Source of the DNA: Serratia nevei
GTDB lineage: Bacteria; Pseudomonadota; Gammaproteobacteria; Enterobacterales; Enterobacteriaceae
Direction of reading: 5' to 3'
Length of the DNA stretch: 64,000 nucleotides
NCBI RefSeq assembly: GCF_024160145.1
Contig: NZ_JAMYWQ010000022.1
Coordinates: forward strand, 24,996-88,995
Positions 56,823-64,000 of the stretch are shown in pieces; the first letter of the stretch is position 1; each line of letters opens with the position of its first letter. Made by a program: the position numbers and the translations under genes. The notes beneath the pieces were generated by a model that saw only the letters and a program-made list of their open reading frames with translations, was not told where the DNA came from and did not search any database.

Positions 56823-57133
56823 CGGCGTGCGCCGCACGGCCATCTCACTGAATGCCTTACTCTGTGGATTTGTGCATAAAAATAAAAACACGTTGTCTTT
56901 CAACTGCAACAAAAAGAGCAAGTGATCGGCATAACGTTTTGGTATAAATAAATAAGCCTATAAATCAAATAGATAAATATTTAATTTGTATGACGTTGAT
57001 TTTTCAGCCAGGCGGGTTTATGTACAGAGGCTGTGGATAACTCTGTTCACAACATTTTTACCAGGTGTGTAAAACGGGACAAAAATCCGCGCCGGATAAG
57101 GCGTTGGATTTGAGTTTGAAACGAAGAGAAAAT
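56823..57133. other. Gap between queG and the tRNA-Gly cluster
   Basis: A 311-bp stretch, very AT-rich around 56870-57000. It contains the terminator of the tRNA transcript (57081-57097). I see no gene. Confidence 0.5.
57081..57097 (-). terminator. Terminator of the tRNA-Gly operon
   Basis: On the minus strand ATCCG, loop GCG, CGGAT, then TTTTT; about 37 bp beyond the last tRNA. Confidence 0.65.
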
Positions 57134-57209
<76 letters not shown>

Positions 57210-57263
57210 ATTGAGATGCTTTTGGCATCCGGTCACCAAACACTGGCATGACCTTTGAAATTT

Positions 57264-57339
57264 TGGAGCGGGAAACGAGGCTCGAACTCGCGACCTCAAC
57301 CTTGGCAAGGTTGCGCTCTACCAACTGAGCTATTCCCGC
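57264..57339 (-). tRNA. glyX: tRNA-Gly (GCC), variant copy
   Basis: A 76-nt tRNA-Gly (GCC) with encoded CCA. It differs from its two neighbours at five positions: A to G at position 26, a compensated pair change in the anticodon stem (CAACC/GGTTG instead of CGACC/GGTCG), G to A at the start of the variable loop, and a U to C change in the T loop. All stems remain paired, so it should be functional. Middle gene, glyX by order. Confidence 0.95.
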
Positions 57340-57405
57340 GTCGCATAGGTACTGCTTGATACTGCTTTATTTATTCATCATGCCGCATCGCGACATTGTT
57401 GAATT

Positions 57406-57481
<76 letters not shown>

Positions 57482-57534
57482 CCGGCGTATCGATGGTGGA
57501 ACGTTACGAAATTCTTCATCGGTACGGGGTGCGC

Positions 57535-57562
57535 ATTATACGAGAAATCCTTTTTGTCGCAA
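57535..57562 (-). promoter_or_regulatory. Stable-RNA promoter of the tRNA-Gly cluster
   Basis: On the minus strand TTGCGA (57557-57562), 16 bp, TATAAT (57535-57540), followed by the GC-rich discriminator GCGCACCCC, typical of stringently controlled tRNA promoters. It lies 54 bp before the first tRNA. Confidence 0.85.
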
Positions 57563-57673
57563 GCCCCTGAAAGCAAAAAAACGCGATTTTTGTTTGATTG
57601 CCGATTAAAGCGCCAAATTGGCGAATTAAGCGGCTAGAAACGGCGTTTTTCCCTGTCAGGAGCCTCCCTCGCC

Positions 57674-58219
57674 TTAGAGCTGGATGAAATGTTCGCGGTA
57701 ATAAGCCAGTTCGGCCACCGATTCGCGAATGTCGTCCAGCGCCTGATGGGTGCCCTGCTTCTTGAAGCCGCCGAGAATTTCCGGCTTCCAACGGCGCGCC
57801 AGCTCCTTCAACGTGCTGACGTCCAGATAACGGTAATGGAAGTAGGCCTCCAGCTCCGGCATATAGCGGAACAGGAAACGGCGGTCCTGGCCCACGCTGT
57901 TGCCGCAGATCGGCGATTTGCCGGCCGGCACCCACTGCTGCAGGAAGGCTAACGTTTCCAGTTCAGCGGCGCGATCGTCCTGGCGGCTGGCCTTCACTCG
58001 CTCCACCAGCCCGCTGCCGGTATGGGTACGCACGTTCCACTCGTCCATCAGCGCCAGCTGTTCGTCGGATTGATGCACGGCGATGACCGGCCCTTCCGCC
58101 AGAATGTTCAGGTTGGCGTCAGTGACCAGCGTGGCAATCTCGATAATGCGGTCACGCTCGGGATCCAGCCCGGTCATCTCCAAATCGATCCAAATCAGGT
58201 TATTTTCGTTTCCTGTCAT
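57674..58219 (-). CDS. orn: Oligoribonuclease
   Basis: Orn is the essential DEDDh exonuclease that degrades di- to pentaribonucleotides, including pGpG. The 181-residue protein has motif [15 protein letters not shown], motif [14 protein letters not shown] and motif [22 protein letters not shown]. It is divergent from rsgA across 239 bp and upstream of the tRNA array, as in E. coli. Confidence 0.97.
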   Translation of the reverse strand: MTGNENNLIWIDLEMTGLDPERDRIIEIATLVTDANLNILAEGPVIAVHQSDEQLALMDEWNVRTHTGSGLVERVKASRQDDRAAELETLAFLQQWVPAGKSPICGNSVGQDRRFLFRYMPELEAYFHYRYLDVSTLKELARRWKPEILGGFKKQGTHQALDDIRESVAELAYYREHFIQL

Positions 58220-58458
58220 GATGTTTCCTGCCTAAAAGCCGAGAGAAAAACGCTGTGCGGACGAGACGGCGGGCACCGCCGGTGGCGACGCGCCGCCGCC
58301 GGCGGCTAACAACGGTTATTTAATATAAAATAGCGTGTATCATAGTCTTTTTGGTCGCCATCGGCGACATATACCCCGACGGGTTCAAGGCTGCGGCCGG
58401 GGAAAACCCCGCACCGCCGTCGTACGTAAAGGTATAAAACCGATTCAAGTGAGGCGCA

Positions 58459-59508
58459 GTGAGTAAGAACAAACTGTCCAAAGGTCAGCAACGCCGCGTG
58501 CAGGCGAACCATCAGCGCCGTCTGAAGCGCTCGGATAACAAACCGGAGCCGGATGATTCTCAACTGGGCGAGCCGCAGGAAGGCATCGTCATCAGCCGTT
58601 TCGGCATGCACGCCGACGTTGAGGCACCGGATGGCACTCAGCACCGCTGCAACATCCGCCGCACGCTGCGTTCGCTGGTCACCGGCGATCGCGTGGTGTG
58701 GCGCCCCGGCCTGGGCACCCACGAAGGGGTGAAGGGCATCGTGGAAGCGGTGCACGAACGCACCTCGGTGCTGACGCGCCCGGATTTCTACGACGGCGTG
58801 AAGCCGATCGCCGCCAATATCAATCAGATCGTCATCGTGTCGGCGATCCTGCCCGAGCTGTCACTGAACATCATCGACCGCTATTTGGTGGCCTGCGAAA
58901 CGCTCGAAGTCGAACCGCTGATCGTGCTCAACAAAATTGACCTGCTGGACGCCGAAGCGCGCAAGCTGGTCGACGACATGATGGATATCTATCGCAAGAT
59001 TGGCTACCGGGTGCTGGAAGTCTCCAGCCAGACGCGGGAAGGCATGACGGAGTTCGAGCAGGCGCTGGCCGGGCGCATCAGCATCTTCGCCGGCCAGTCA
59101 GGGGTGGGCAAGTCCAGCCTGCTGAATGCGCTGTTGCCGCCGTCCGAAGAGCAAATTCTGGTAAATCAGGTTTCCGACGTCTCGGGCCTCGGGCAACATA
59201 CCACCACCGCCGCGCGGCTGTACCATTTCCAGCACGGCGGCGACGTGATCGACTCCCCGGGGGTGCGCGAGTTTGGCCTGTGGCACCTGGAGCCGGAACA
59301 AATCACCCGTGGCTTTGTCGAATTCCGTGATTATTTAGGTGGTTGCAAATTCCGCGACTGCCGCCACGATACCGATCCCGGCTGCGCCATCCGCGCAGCG
59401 ATGGAGAAAGGCGATATCGCGGAAGAGCGTTTCGACAACTATCACCGCATTCTCGAAAGCATGGCGCAGGTGAAGGTTCGCAAGAACTTCACGGACGCCG
59501 CAGACTGA
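58459..59508 (+). CDS. rsgA: RsgA, 30S assembly GTPase
   Basis: RsgA is a circularly permuted GTPase that tests the decoding site of maturing 30S subunits. The 349-residue protein starts with GTG (58459; [25 protein letters not shown]) and has an OB-fold, G4 NKIDLL before G1 [14 protein letters not shown]3 DSPG and a C-terminal zinc site with [14 protein letters not shown]. The same GTG start is used in E. coli. It precedes psd by 76 bp. Confidence 0.97.
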   Translation: MSKNKLSKGQQRRVQANHQRRLKRSDNKPEPDDSQLGEPQEGIVISRFGMHADVEAPDGTQHRCNIRRTLRSLVTGDRVVWRPGLGTHEGVKGIVEAVHERTSVLTRPDFYDGVKPIAANINQIVIVSAILPELSLNIIDRYLVACETLEVEPLIVLNKIDLLDAEARKLVDDMMDIYRKIGYRVLEVSSQTREGMTEFEQALAGRISIFAGQSGVGKSSLLNALLPPSEEQILVNQVSDVSGLGQHTTTAARLYHFQHGGDVIDSPGVREFGLWHLEPEQITRGFVEFRDYLGGCKFRDCRHDTDPGCAIRAAMEKGDIAEERFDNYHRILESMAQVKVRKNFTDAAD

Positions 59509-59584
59509 CACTGACGGGCGGGCATTGACGACGGCGGAGCCCTCGTTACAATGCGCGCCCTTTACCCTGATTCACGAGGTTAAC

Positions 59585-60472
59585 GTGCTGGATAGCATCA
59601 AGATTACATTGCAATATTGGCTGCCGAAGTTGGCGTTGACCCGGCTCGCGGGCTGGGGCGCCGACAAACGGGCCGGCTGGCTGACCCAACTGGTGGTCAA
59701 GGCCTTCGCCCGCTTCTACCGCGTAGACATGCAGGAAGCGCAAAATCCGGACCTGGCGTCTTACGCCACCTTCAACGACTTCTTCGTACGCCCGCTGCGC
59801 GACGGCGCGCGCCCGATCATCGCCGACGCCAACTGGCTGGCGCTGCCCGCCGATGGCGCCATCAGCCAGCTTGGCCCGATCCGCGACGATCAGATCTTCC
59901 AGGCCAAGGGCCACCACTACAGCCTGGAAGCGCTGCTGGCCGGCAACTATCTGCTGGCCGAGCCGTTCCGCAACGGCCTGTTCGCCACCACCTATCTGGC
60001 GCCGCGCGACTACCACCGCGTGCACATGCCGTGCGCCGGCGTACTGCGCGAAATGATCTATGTGCCGGGCGATCTGTTCTCGGTCAACCCGCTCACCGCC
60101 GCCAACGTGCCTAACCTGTTCGCGCGCAACGAGCGCGTGATCTGCGTGTTCGACACCGACATTGGGCCGATGGTGCAAATCCTGGTCGGCGCCACCATCG
60201 TCGGCAGCATCGAAACCGTCTGGGCCGGCACCGTCACGCCGCCGCGCGAAGGCATCATCAAGCGCTGGACCTACCCGGCCGCCGGTGAAGAAGGCGCCAT
60301 CGCGCTGGAAAAAGGCGCCGAGATGGGCCGCTTCAAGCTCGGCTCCACGGTGATCAACCTGTTTACCGCAGGCAGCGTGCAGTTCGCGCCGCAGCTGCAG
60401 AACGGCACCGTTACCCGCATGGGCGAAGCCTTCGCCGAAATTCCGGCCGCCGCTGAAGCACCACAGACCTAG
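59585..60472 (+). CDS. psd: Phosphatidylserine decarboxylase proenzyme
   Basis: Psd forms phosphatidylethanolamine at the inner membrane. The 295-residue proenzyme has the autocleavage motif LGST with Ser254 ([11 protein letters not shown]), which becomes the pyruvoyl group of the alpha subunit, plus [10 protein letters not shown] and [12 protein letters not shown] chose GTG 59585 ([16 protein letters not shown]) with GAGG about 7 bp upstream, on homology; the open frame from 59525 is not conserved upstream. It is 19 bp before mscM, with which it forms an operon. Confidence 0.95.
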   Translation: MLDSIKITLQYWLPKLALTRLAGWGADKRAGWLTQLVVKAFARFYRVDMQEAQNPDLASYATFNDFFVRPLRDGARPIIADANWLALPADGAISQLGPIRDDQIFQAKGHHYSLEALLAGNYLLAEPFRNGLFATTYLAPRDYHRVHMPCAGVLREMIYVPGDLFSVNPLTAANVPNLFARNERVICVFDTDIGPMVQILVGATIVGSIETVWAGTVTPPREGIIKRWTYPAAGEEGAIALEKGAEMGRFKLGSTVINLFTAGSVQFAPQLQNGTVTRMGEAFAEIPAAAEAPQT

Positions 60473-60491
60473 ACCCAAAGGAATCGACGCC

Positions 60492-63400
60492 GTGCGCCTG
60501 ATCATCACGCTTTTGCTCGGTTGCCTGCTGTGGCAACCGGCGCTGGCCGCCCCCGTGCCGACCGAGACCCAGCTCAAACAGGAGCTGAAGCAGGCGGAAA
60601 GCAGCAAAAACGCGCCGAATCAGGCGGAAACCAGCGAGGCGCTGCAAAGCGCCCTCAACTGGCTGGCGGAGCGTAAAGAGTCGCAGACTCGCGCCGAACA
60701 GTATCAGAAGGTGATCGACGACTTCCCGAAGATGACGCAGGAGCTGCGCCGTCAGCTGGTACTGGAGAGCAACAAGATCCTGCCGAACGGCGACGATCTC
60801 CCGGCCAACGATCTGGAGCAACAGATTCTGCAAACCAGCAGTTTGCTGCTGGAACAGGCGCGCCTGCTGCAGCAAGAACAGGATCGCACGCGGGAAATCA
60901 GCGACTCGCTCGGCCAGTTGCCGCAGCAGCAGACCGACGCCCGCCGCGCGCTGACCGAAGTGCAACGCCGCCTGCAGGCGCAGCCCGCCAACCCGACCAC
61001 GCCGTACGCGCAGGCCGCGCTGGCGCTGCTGCAGACCGAAGCCGCGGCACGCAAAGCCAAAGTGGACGAGCTGGAGCTGGCGCAGCTGTCGGCCAACAAC
61101 CGCCAGGAGCTGGCGCGCATGCGCGCCGAAGTTTACAAAAAGCGCCACGAACAGATTGACGTTCAATTGCAGGCGTTACGCAATAACCTCAACGCCCAGC
61201 GCCAGCGCGAGGCGGAACTGGCGCTGGAAAAAACCGAGCAGTTGGCGGAGCAGAACGGCGAACTGCCGAAGAGCATCAGCGAACAGCTCCAGATCAACCG
61301 CGAGCTGTCCGCCGCGCTGAACAGCCAGGCGCAGCGCATGGACCTGATTTCGTCGCAACAGCGGCAGGCGGCGGCGCAGACGCTGCAGGTGCGCCAGGCG
61401 CTGAGCACCATCATCGAGCAGGCTCAGTGGCTCGGTTCGTCGTCGGCGCTGGGGGAAACCCTGCGCGCCCAGGTGGCGACGCTGCCGGAAATGCCCAAGC
61501 CGCAGCAGCTGGATGGCGACATGGCCCAGTTGCGTGTGCAGCGCCTGCAGTTTGAAAGCCAATTGGAGAAGCTGCCGCAGCGCGAATTCAAGCGCGACGA
61601 CGGCAGTGCGCTGACCAACCAGGAGCAGCGCATCGTCGATGCCCAGCTGCGCACCCAACGCGAGTTGCTGAACTCGCTGCTGTCCGGTTGCGATACCCAA
61701 ATCCTCGAGTTGACCAAGCTGAAGGTGGCCAACACCCAGCTGATCGAAGCGCTGAACGAGATCCGAGACGCCACCCACCGCTATCTGTTCTGGGTGCCGG
61801 ACGTCAATCCGATCACCCTCGCCTATCCGCTCAACGTGGCGCACGATCTGACGCGCGTCCTGTCGCTGGATACGCTGTCGCAGCTCGGCGGCGCCTTCAT
61901 GATGATGGTGACCAGCCGCGAAACGCTGATCCCGATCTTCGGCGCCCTGCTGCTGGTGATTTTCAGCATCAGTTCGCGCAAGCACTATCACGCCTTCCTT
62001 GAGCGCGCCAGCAGCCGCGTCGGCAAGGTGACGCAAGACGAATTCTTCCTGACGCTGCGCACCGTATTTTGGTCGATTCTGGTGGCGCTGCCGCTGCCGG
62101 TGCTGTGGGCTGCGCTCGGCTACGGCCTGCAAAGCGCCTGGAACTACCCGGTGGCGGAAGCGATCGGCAAAGGGGTGACCGCCACGCTGCCGATCCTGTG
62201 GATCTGCATGATCTGCGCCGCCTTCGCCCACCCTCAGGGGCTGTTCATCGTGCACTTCCGCTGGCCGGCGAAGCAGGTTTCGCGCGCCATGCGCTACTAC
62301 AAGATGTCGATCTGGCTGATCGTGCCGCTGATCATGGCGCTGATCACTTTCGATAGCCTGAAAGAGCGCGAGTTCGCCAACACCCTGGGGCGGCTGTGCT
62401 TTATTCTGCTGTGTCTGGCGCTGGCGCTGGTTACCCACAGCCTCAAGCGCGCCGGCATTCCGCTGTATCTGGATAAAAACGGCTCCGGCGACAACATGCT
62501 CAACAGCGCCTTCTGGGGGCTGTTGCTGTCGGCGCCGCTGCTGGCGGCGCTGGCGTCGACCGTCGGTTACCTCACCACCGCGCAAGCGCTGCTGGCGCGT
62601 CTGGAAACCTCGGTGGCGATCTGGTTCCTGCTGCTGGTCGTCTATCACATCATCCGCCGCTGGATGCTGATCCAACGGCGACGCATCGCCTTCGATCGCG
62701 CCAAGCAGCGCCGTGCCGACATCCTGGCCCAGCGCGCCCGCGGCGAAGACGAAACCTCGCACACCCCGAACAGCACCGAAGGTTCGGTGGATATGGATGA
62801 CTCCGAGATCGACCTGGATACCATCAGCGCTCAATCGCTGCGGCTGGTACGTTCGATCCTGACGCTGATCGCGCTGGTGTCGGTGATCGTACTGTGGTCG
62901 GAGATCCATTCCGCATTTAGTTTCCTGGAAAATATCTCGCTGTGGGACGTCACTTCGACGGTCAACGGCGTAGAGACCGCCCATCCGATCACCCTCGGCG
63001 CGGTTCTGATCGCCATCCTGGTGCTGATCATCACCATGCAGCTGGTGCGCAACCTCCCGGCGCTGCTGGAGCTGGCGGTGCTACAGCACCTGGATCTGTC
63101 GCCGGGCACCGGCTACGCCATTACCACCATCACCAAATACCTGCTGTTGCTGTTCGGCGCCATCCTCAGTTTTTCCTGGATCGGCATCGAGTGGTCGAAA
63201 CTGCAATGGGTGGTCACCGCGCTCAGCGTGGGGTTGGGCTTCGGCATGCAGGAGATCTTCTCCAACTTCATTTCCGGCCTGATCATCCTGTTCGAAAAGC
63301 CGATCCGCATCGGCGACACCGTGACGATCCGCAACCTGACCGGCACGATCACCAAGATCAACACCCGCGCCACCACCATCGCTGACTGGGATCGTAAAGA

Positions 63401-63839
63401 GATTATCGTGCCGAATAAGGCCTTCATCACCGAGCAGTTCGTCAACTGGTCACTTTCCGACGCCATCACCCGTGTGGTGCTGACCGTACCGGCACCGGGC
63501 GAAGCCAACAGCGAAGAGGTGACCAAGATCCTGATGAACGCCGCCGAGCGCTGCTCGCTGGTGCTGGATAACCCGGCGCCGGAGGTTTACCTGGTCGATC
63601 TGCAACAGGGCATCCAGATCTTCGAAATGCGTATTTACGCCGCCGAGATGGGCCACCGTATGCCGCTGCGCCACGAGATCCACCAGCTGATCCTGGCGGG
63701 CTACCGCGAACACGGCATCACGCTGCCGTACCCGCCGTTCCAGGTGCGCAGCGAGACGCTGTCGCGGCTGACCAACAACGGCCGGACGCCGCCGTCCACG
63801 CCGGCGCCGAACACCAAGCGCGACGCCGGGGGCCTGTAA
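60492..63839 (+). CDS. mscM: MscM (YjeP), large MscS-family mechanosensitive channel
   Basis: MscM is a miniconductance channel that protects against hypo-osmotic shock. The 1115-residue protein has a signal peptide, a long periplasmic coiled-coil-rich region (about 22-470; many Gln/Glu heptads), a series of TM helices (about 480-890) and a C-terminal MscS pore and cytoplasmic domain (about 890-1090; GLGFGMQEIFSNFISGLIILFE, then GDTVTI and NKAFITEQFVNWS). The GTG at 60492 is the chosen start. It is cotranscribed with psd. Its terminator appears interrupted by an IS element after the stop. Confidence 0.96.
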   Translation: MRLIITLLLGCLLWQPALAAPVPTETQLKQELKQAESSKNAPNQAETSEALQSALNWLAERKESQTRAEQYQKVIDDFPKMTQELRRQLVLESNKILPNGDDLPANDLEQQILQTSSLLLEQARLLQQEQDRTREISDSLGQLPQQQTDARRALTEVQRRLQAQPANPTTPYAQAALALLQTEAAARKAKVDELELAQLSANNRQELARMRAEVYKKRHEQIDVQLQALRNNLNAQRQREAELALEKTEQLAEQNGELPKSISEQLQINRELSAALNSQAQRMDLISSQQRQAAAQTLQVRQALSTIIEQAQWLGSSSALGETLRAQVATLPEMPKPQQLDGDMAQLRVQRLQFESQLEKLPQREFKRDDGSALTNQEQRIVDAQLRTQRELLNSLLSGCDTQILELTKLKVANTQLIEALNEIRDATHRYLFWVPDVNPITLAYPLNVAHDLTRVLSLDTLSQLGGAFMMMVTSRETLIPIFGALLLVIFSISSRKHYHAFLERASSRVGKVTQDEFFLTLRTVFWSILVALPLPVLWAALGYGLQSAWNYPVAEAIGKGVTATLPILWICMICAAFAHPQGLFIVHFRWPAKQVSRAMRYYKMSIWLIVPLIMALITFDSLKEREFANTLGRLCFILLCLALALVTHSLKRAGIPLYLDKNGSGDNMLNSAFWGLLLSAPLLAALASTVGYLTTAQALLARLETSVAIWFLLLVVYHIIRRWMLIQRRRIAFDRAKQRRADILAQRARGEDETSHTPNSTEGSVDMDDSEIDLDTISAQSLRLVRSILTLIALVSVIVLWSEIHSAFSFLENISLWDVTSTVNGVETAHPITLGAVLIAILVLIITMQLVRNLPALLELAVLQHLDLSPGTGYAITTITKYLLLLFGAILSFSWIGIEWSKLQWVVTALSVGLGFGMQEIFSNFISGLIILFEKPIRIGDTVTIRNLTGTITKINTRATTIADWDRKEIIVPNKAFITEQFVNWSLSDAITRVVLTVPAPGEANSEEVTKILMNAAERCSLVLDNPAPEVYLVDLQQGIQIFEMRIYAAEMGHRMPLRHEIHQLILAGYREHGITLPYPPFQVRSETLSRLTNNGRTPPSTPAPNTKRDAGGL

Positions 63840-63852
63840 GCGGCCCTCGCGA

Positions 63853-63875
63853 TAAAAAAAGGGCCGGCAAATGCC
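63853..63875 (+). terminator. 5' half of the psd-mscM terminator, interrupted
   Basis: A run of As and GGGCCGGC are followed by AAAT and GCC, which would continue GGCCC plus a T-run to complete a GGGCCGGC/GCCGGCCC hairpin. Instead the IS end begins at 63876. The missing 3' arm and T-run are inferred. Confidence 0.55.
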
Positions 63876-63894
63876 CTGTCTCTTGATCAGATCT
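63876..63894 (-). repeat. IS50/Tn5-type inside end
   Basis: CTGTCTCTTGATCAGATCT is identical, from memory, to the 19-bp inside end (IE) of IS50/Tn5, including the two overlapping GATC sites whose Dam methylation inhibits IE use. It contains the transposase stop codon, as in IS50. Confidence 0.9.
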
Positions 63895-64000
63895 CTTGCT
63901 CGAGAGACTTGGCCAGCAGATAACCCTCAAGGATGGTTTGCAGTTTGAACCATCCTTCCCATAATCTCTCCCATCCCACTCGACCCGTGCGTTTACTGTC
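63887..64000 (-). CDS. IS50/Tn5-like transposase, C-terminal 37 residues
   Basis: The minus-strand frame from the edge ends at a TGA (complement of 63887-63889) inside the inside end. It reads DSKRTGRVGWERLWEGWFKL, then QTILEGYLLAKSLEQEI. From memory, the Tn5 transposase ends DSKRTGIASWGALWEGWEAL followed by QSKLDGFLAAKDLMAQGIKI, so the match is clear at about half the positions with no gap until the last residues. This C-terminal helix mediates dimerisation in Tn5. The rest, including the DDE catalytic core, lies outside the window. It does not come from Tn5 itself but from a diverged relative. Confidence 0.88.
   Translation of the reverse strand, partial: DSKRTGRVGWERLWEGWFKLQTILEGYLLAKSLEQEI

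Larger units (their letters stand above)
63876..64000 (-). mobile_element. IS50-like (IS4 family) insertion sequence, partial
   Basis: The element begins at 63876 and runs off the right edge. It has an IS50-type inside end and the C-terminus of a Tn5-like transposase on the minus strand. IS50 makes 9-bp duplications; the nine bases before the end, GCAAATGCC (63867-63875), would be the duplication, with G and C at its ends as IS50 prefers. The other end lies outside the window, so completeness is unknown. Confidence 0.88.

Overview
The window is a stretch of enterobacterial core chromosome, high in GC, whose gene order and protein sequences point to the genus Serratia (S. marcescens group or a close relative). 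The pointers are E. coli-type blocks (greA/dacB, obgE-yhbE-rpmA-rplU/ispB, mdh/argR, fbp/ppa/ytfP-tamBA/msrA, rpsF-priB-rpsR-rplI, nsrR-rnr-rlmB, hflKC-hflX-hfq-miaA-mutL-amiB-tsaE-nnr, orn/rsgA/psd/mscM) joined with Serratia-like differences: basRS sits between dacB and obgE, a chemoreceptor sits between fbp and ppa, and DUF1471 genes are numerous. The genus call is an inference from recall of gene order and protein similarity; no search was run.

Layout. 1-7.9 kb: partial rlmE, yhbY, greA, dacB, basRS, then obgE-yhbE-rpmA-rplU on the minus strand. 8-10 kb: ispB, a Mu-type DNA-binding protein and a divergent Ner-like sfsB. 10-15.7 kb: mdh, argR, two tandem yhcN-like DUF1471 genes, mpl, fbp. 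15.7-32.6 kb: a chemoreceptor with a clear FliA promoter, ppa, tamA-tamB-ytfP, msrA, paeA (ytfL), ytfK, ytfJ, cysQ, cpdB, fklB, ytfB and a DUF488 gene. 32.7-39.2 kb: the S6 ribosomal operon, three more DUF1471 genes (yjfY, bsmA, yjfN), a 124-residue protein I do not recognise, yjfP, yjfL and aidB. 39.2-55.7 kb: two long minus-strand clusters, nsrR-rnr-rlmB and nnr-tsaE-amiB-mutL-miaA-hfq-hflX-hflK-hflC-yjeT-purA. 55.7-64 kb: queG, three tRNA-Gly genes, orn, rsgA, psd, mscM and, at the very edge, the end of an IS50/Tn5-like insertion sequence.

How the genes work together. Most are housekeeping: translation (L21, L27, S6, S18, L9, tRNA-Gly, RlmB, RlmE, YhbY, ObgE, RsgA, HflX), RNA processing (RNase R, Orn, Hfq, MiaA, QueG, TsaE), envelope construction (DacB, Mpl, AmiB, TamAB, Psd, MscM), central metabolism (Mdh, Fbp, PurA, Ppa, CysQ, CpdB) and repair (MutL, MsrA, Nnr, AidB). 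Accessory and regulatory elements are BasRS, NsrR, ArgR, the chemoreceptor and the DUF1471 set.

The least ordinary signals are (1) the IS50-like element entering at the right edge, with a 19-bp end identical, from memory, to the Tn5 inside end, apparently inserted in the psd-mscM terminator; (2) a divergent gene pair resembling the repressor/ner switch of phage Mu; (3) five DUF1471 genes in 25 kb; (4) the FliA-controlled chemoreceptor between metabolic genes; and (5) a possible attenuator-like leader before paeA. I see no CRISPR array, prophage block or rRNA gene. I did not find a convincing new multi-gene defence or secretion system.
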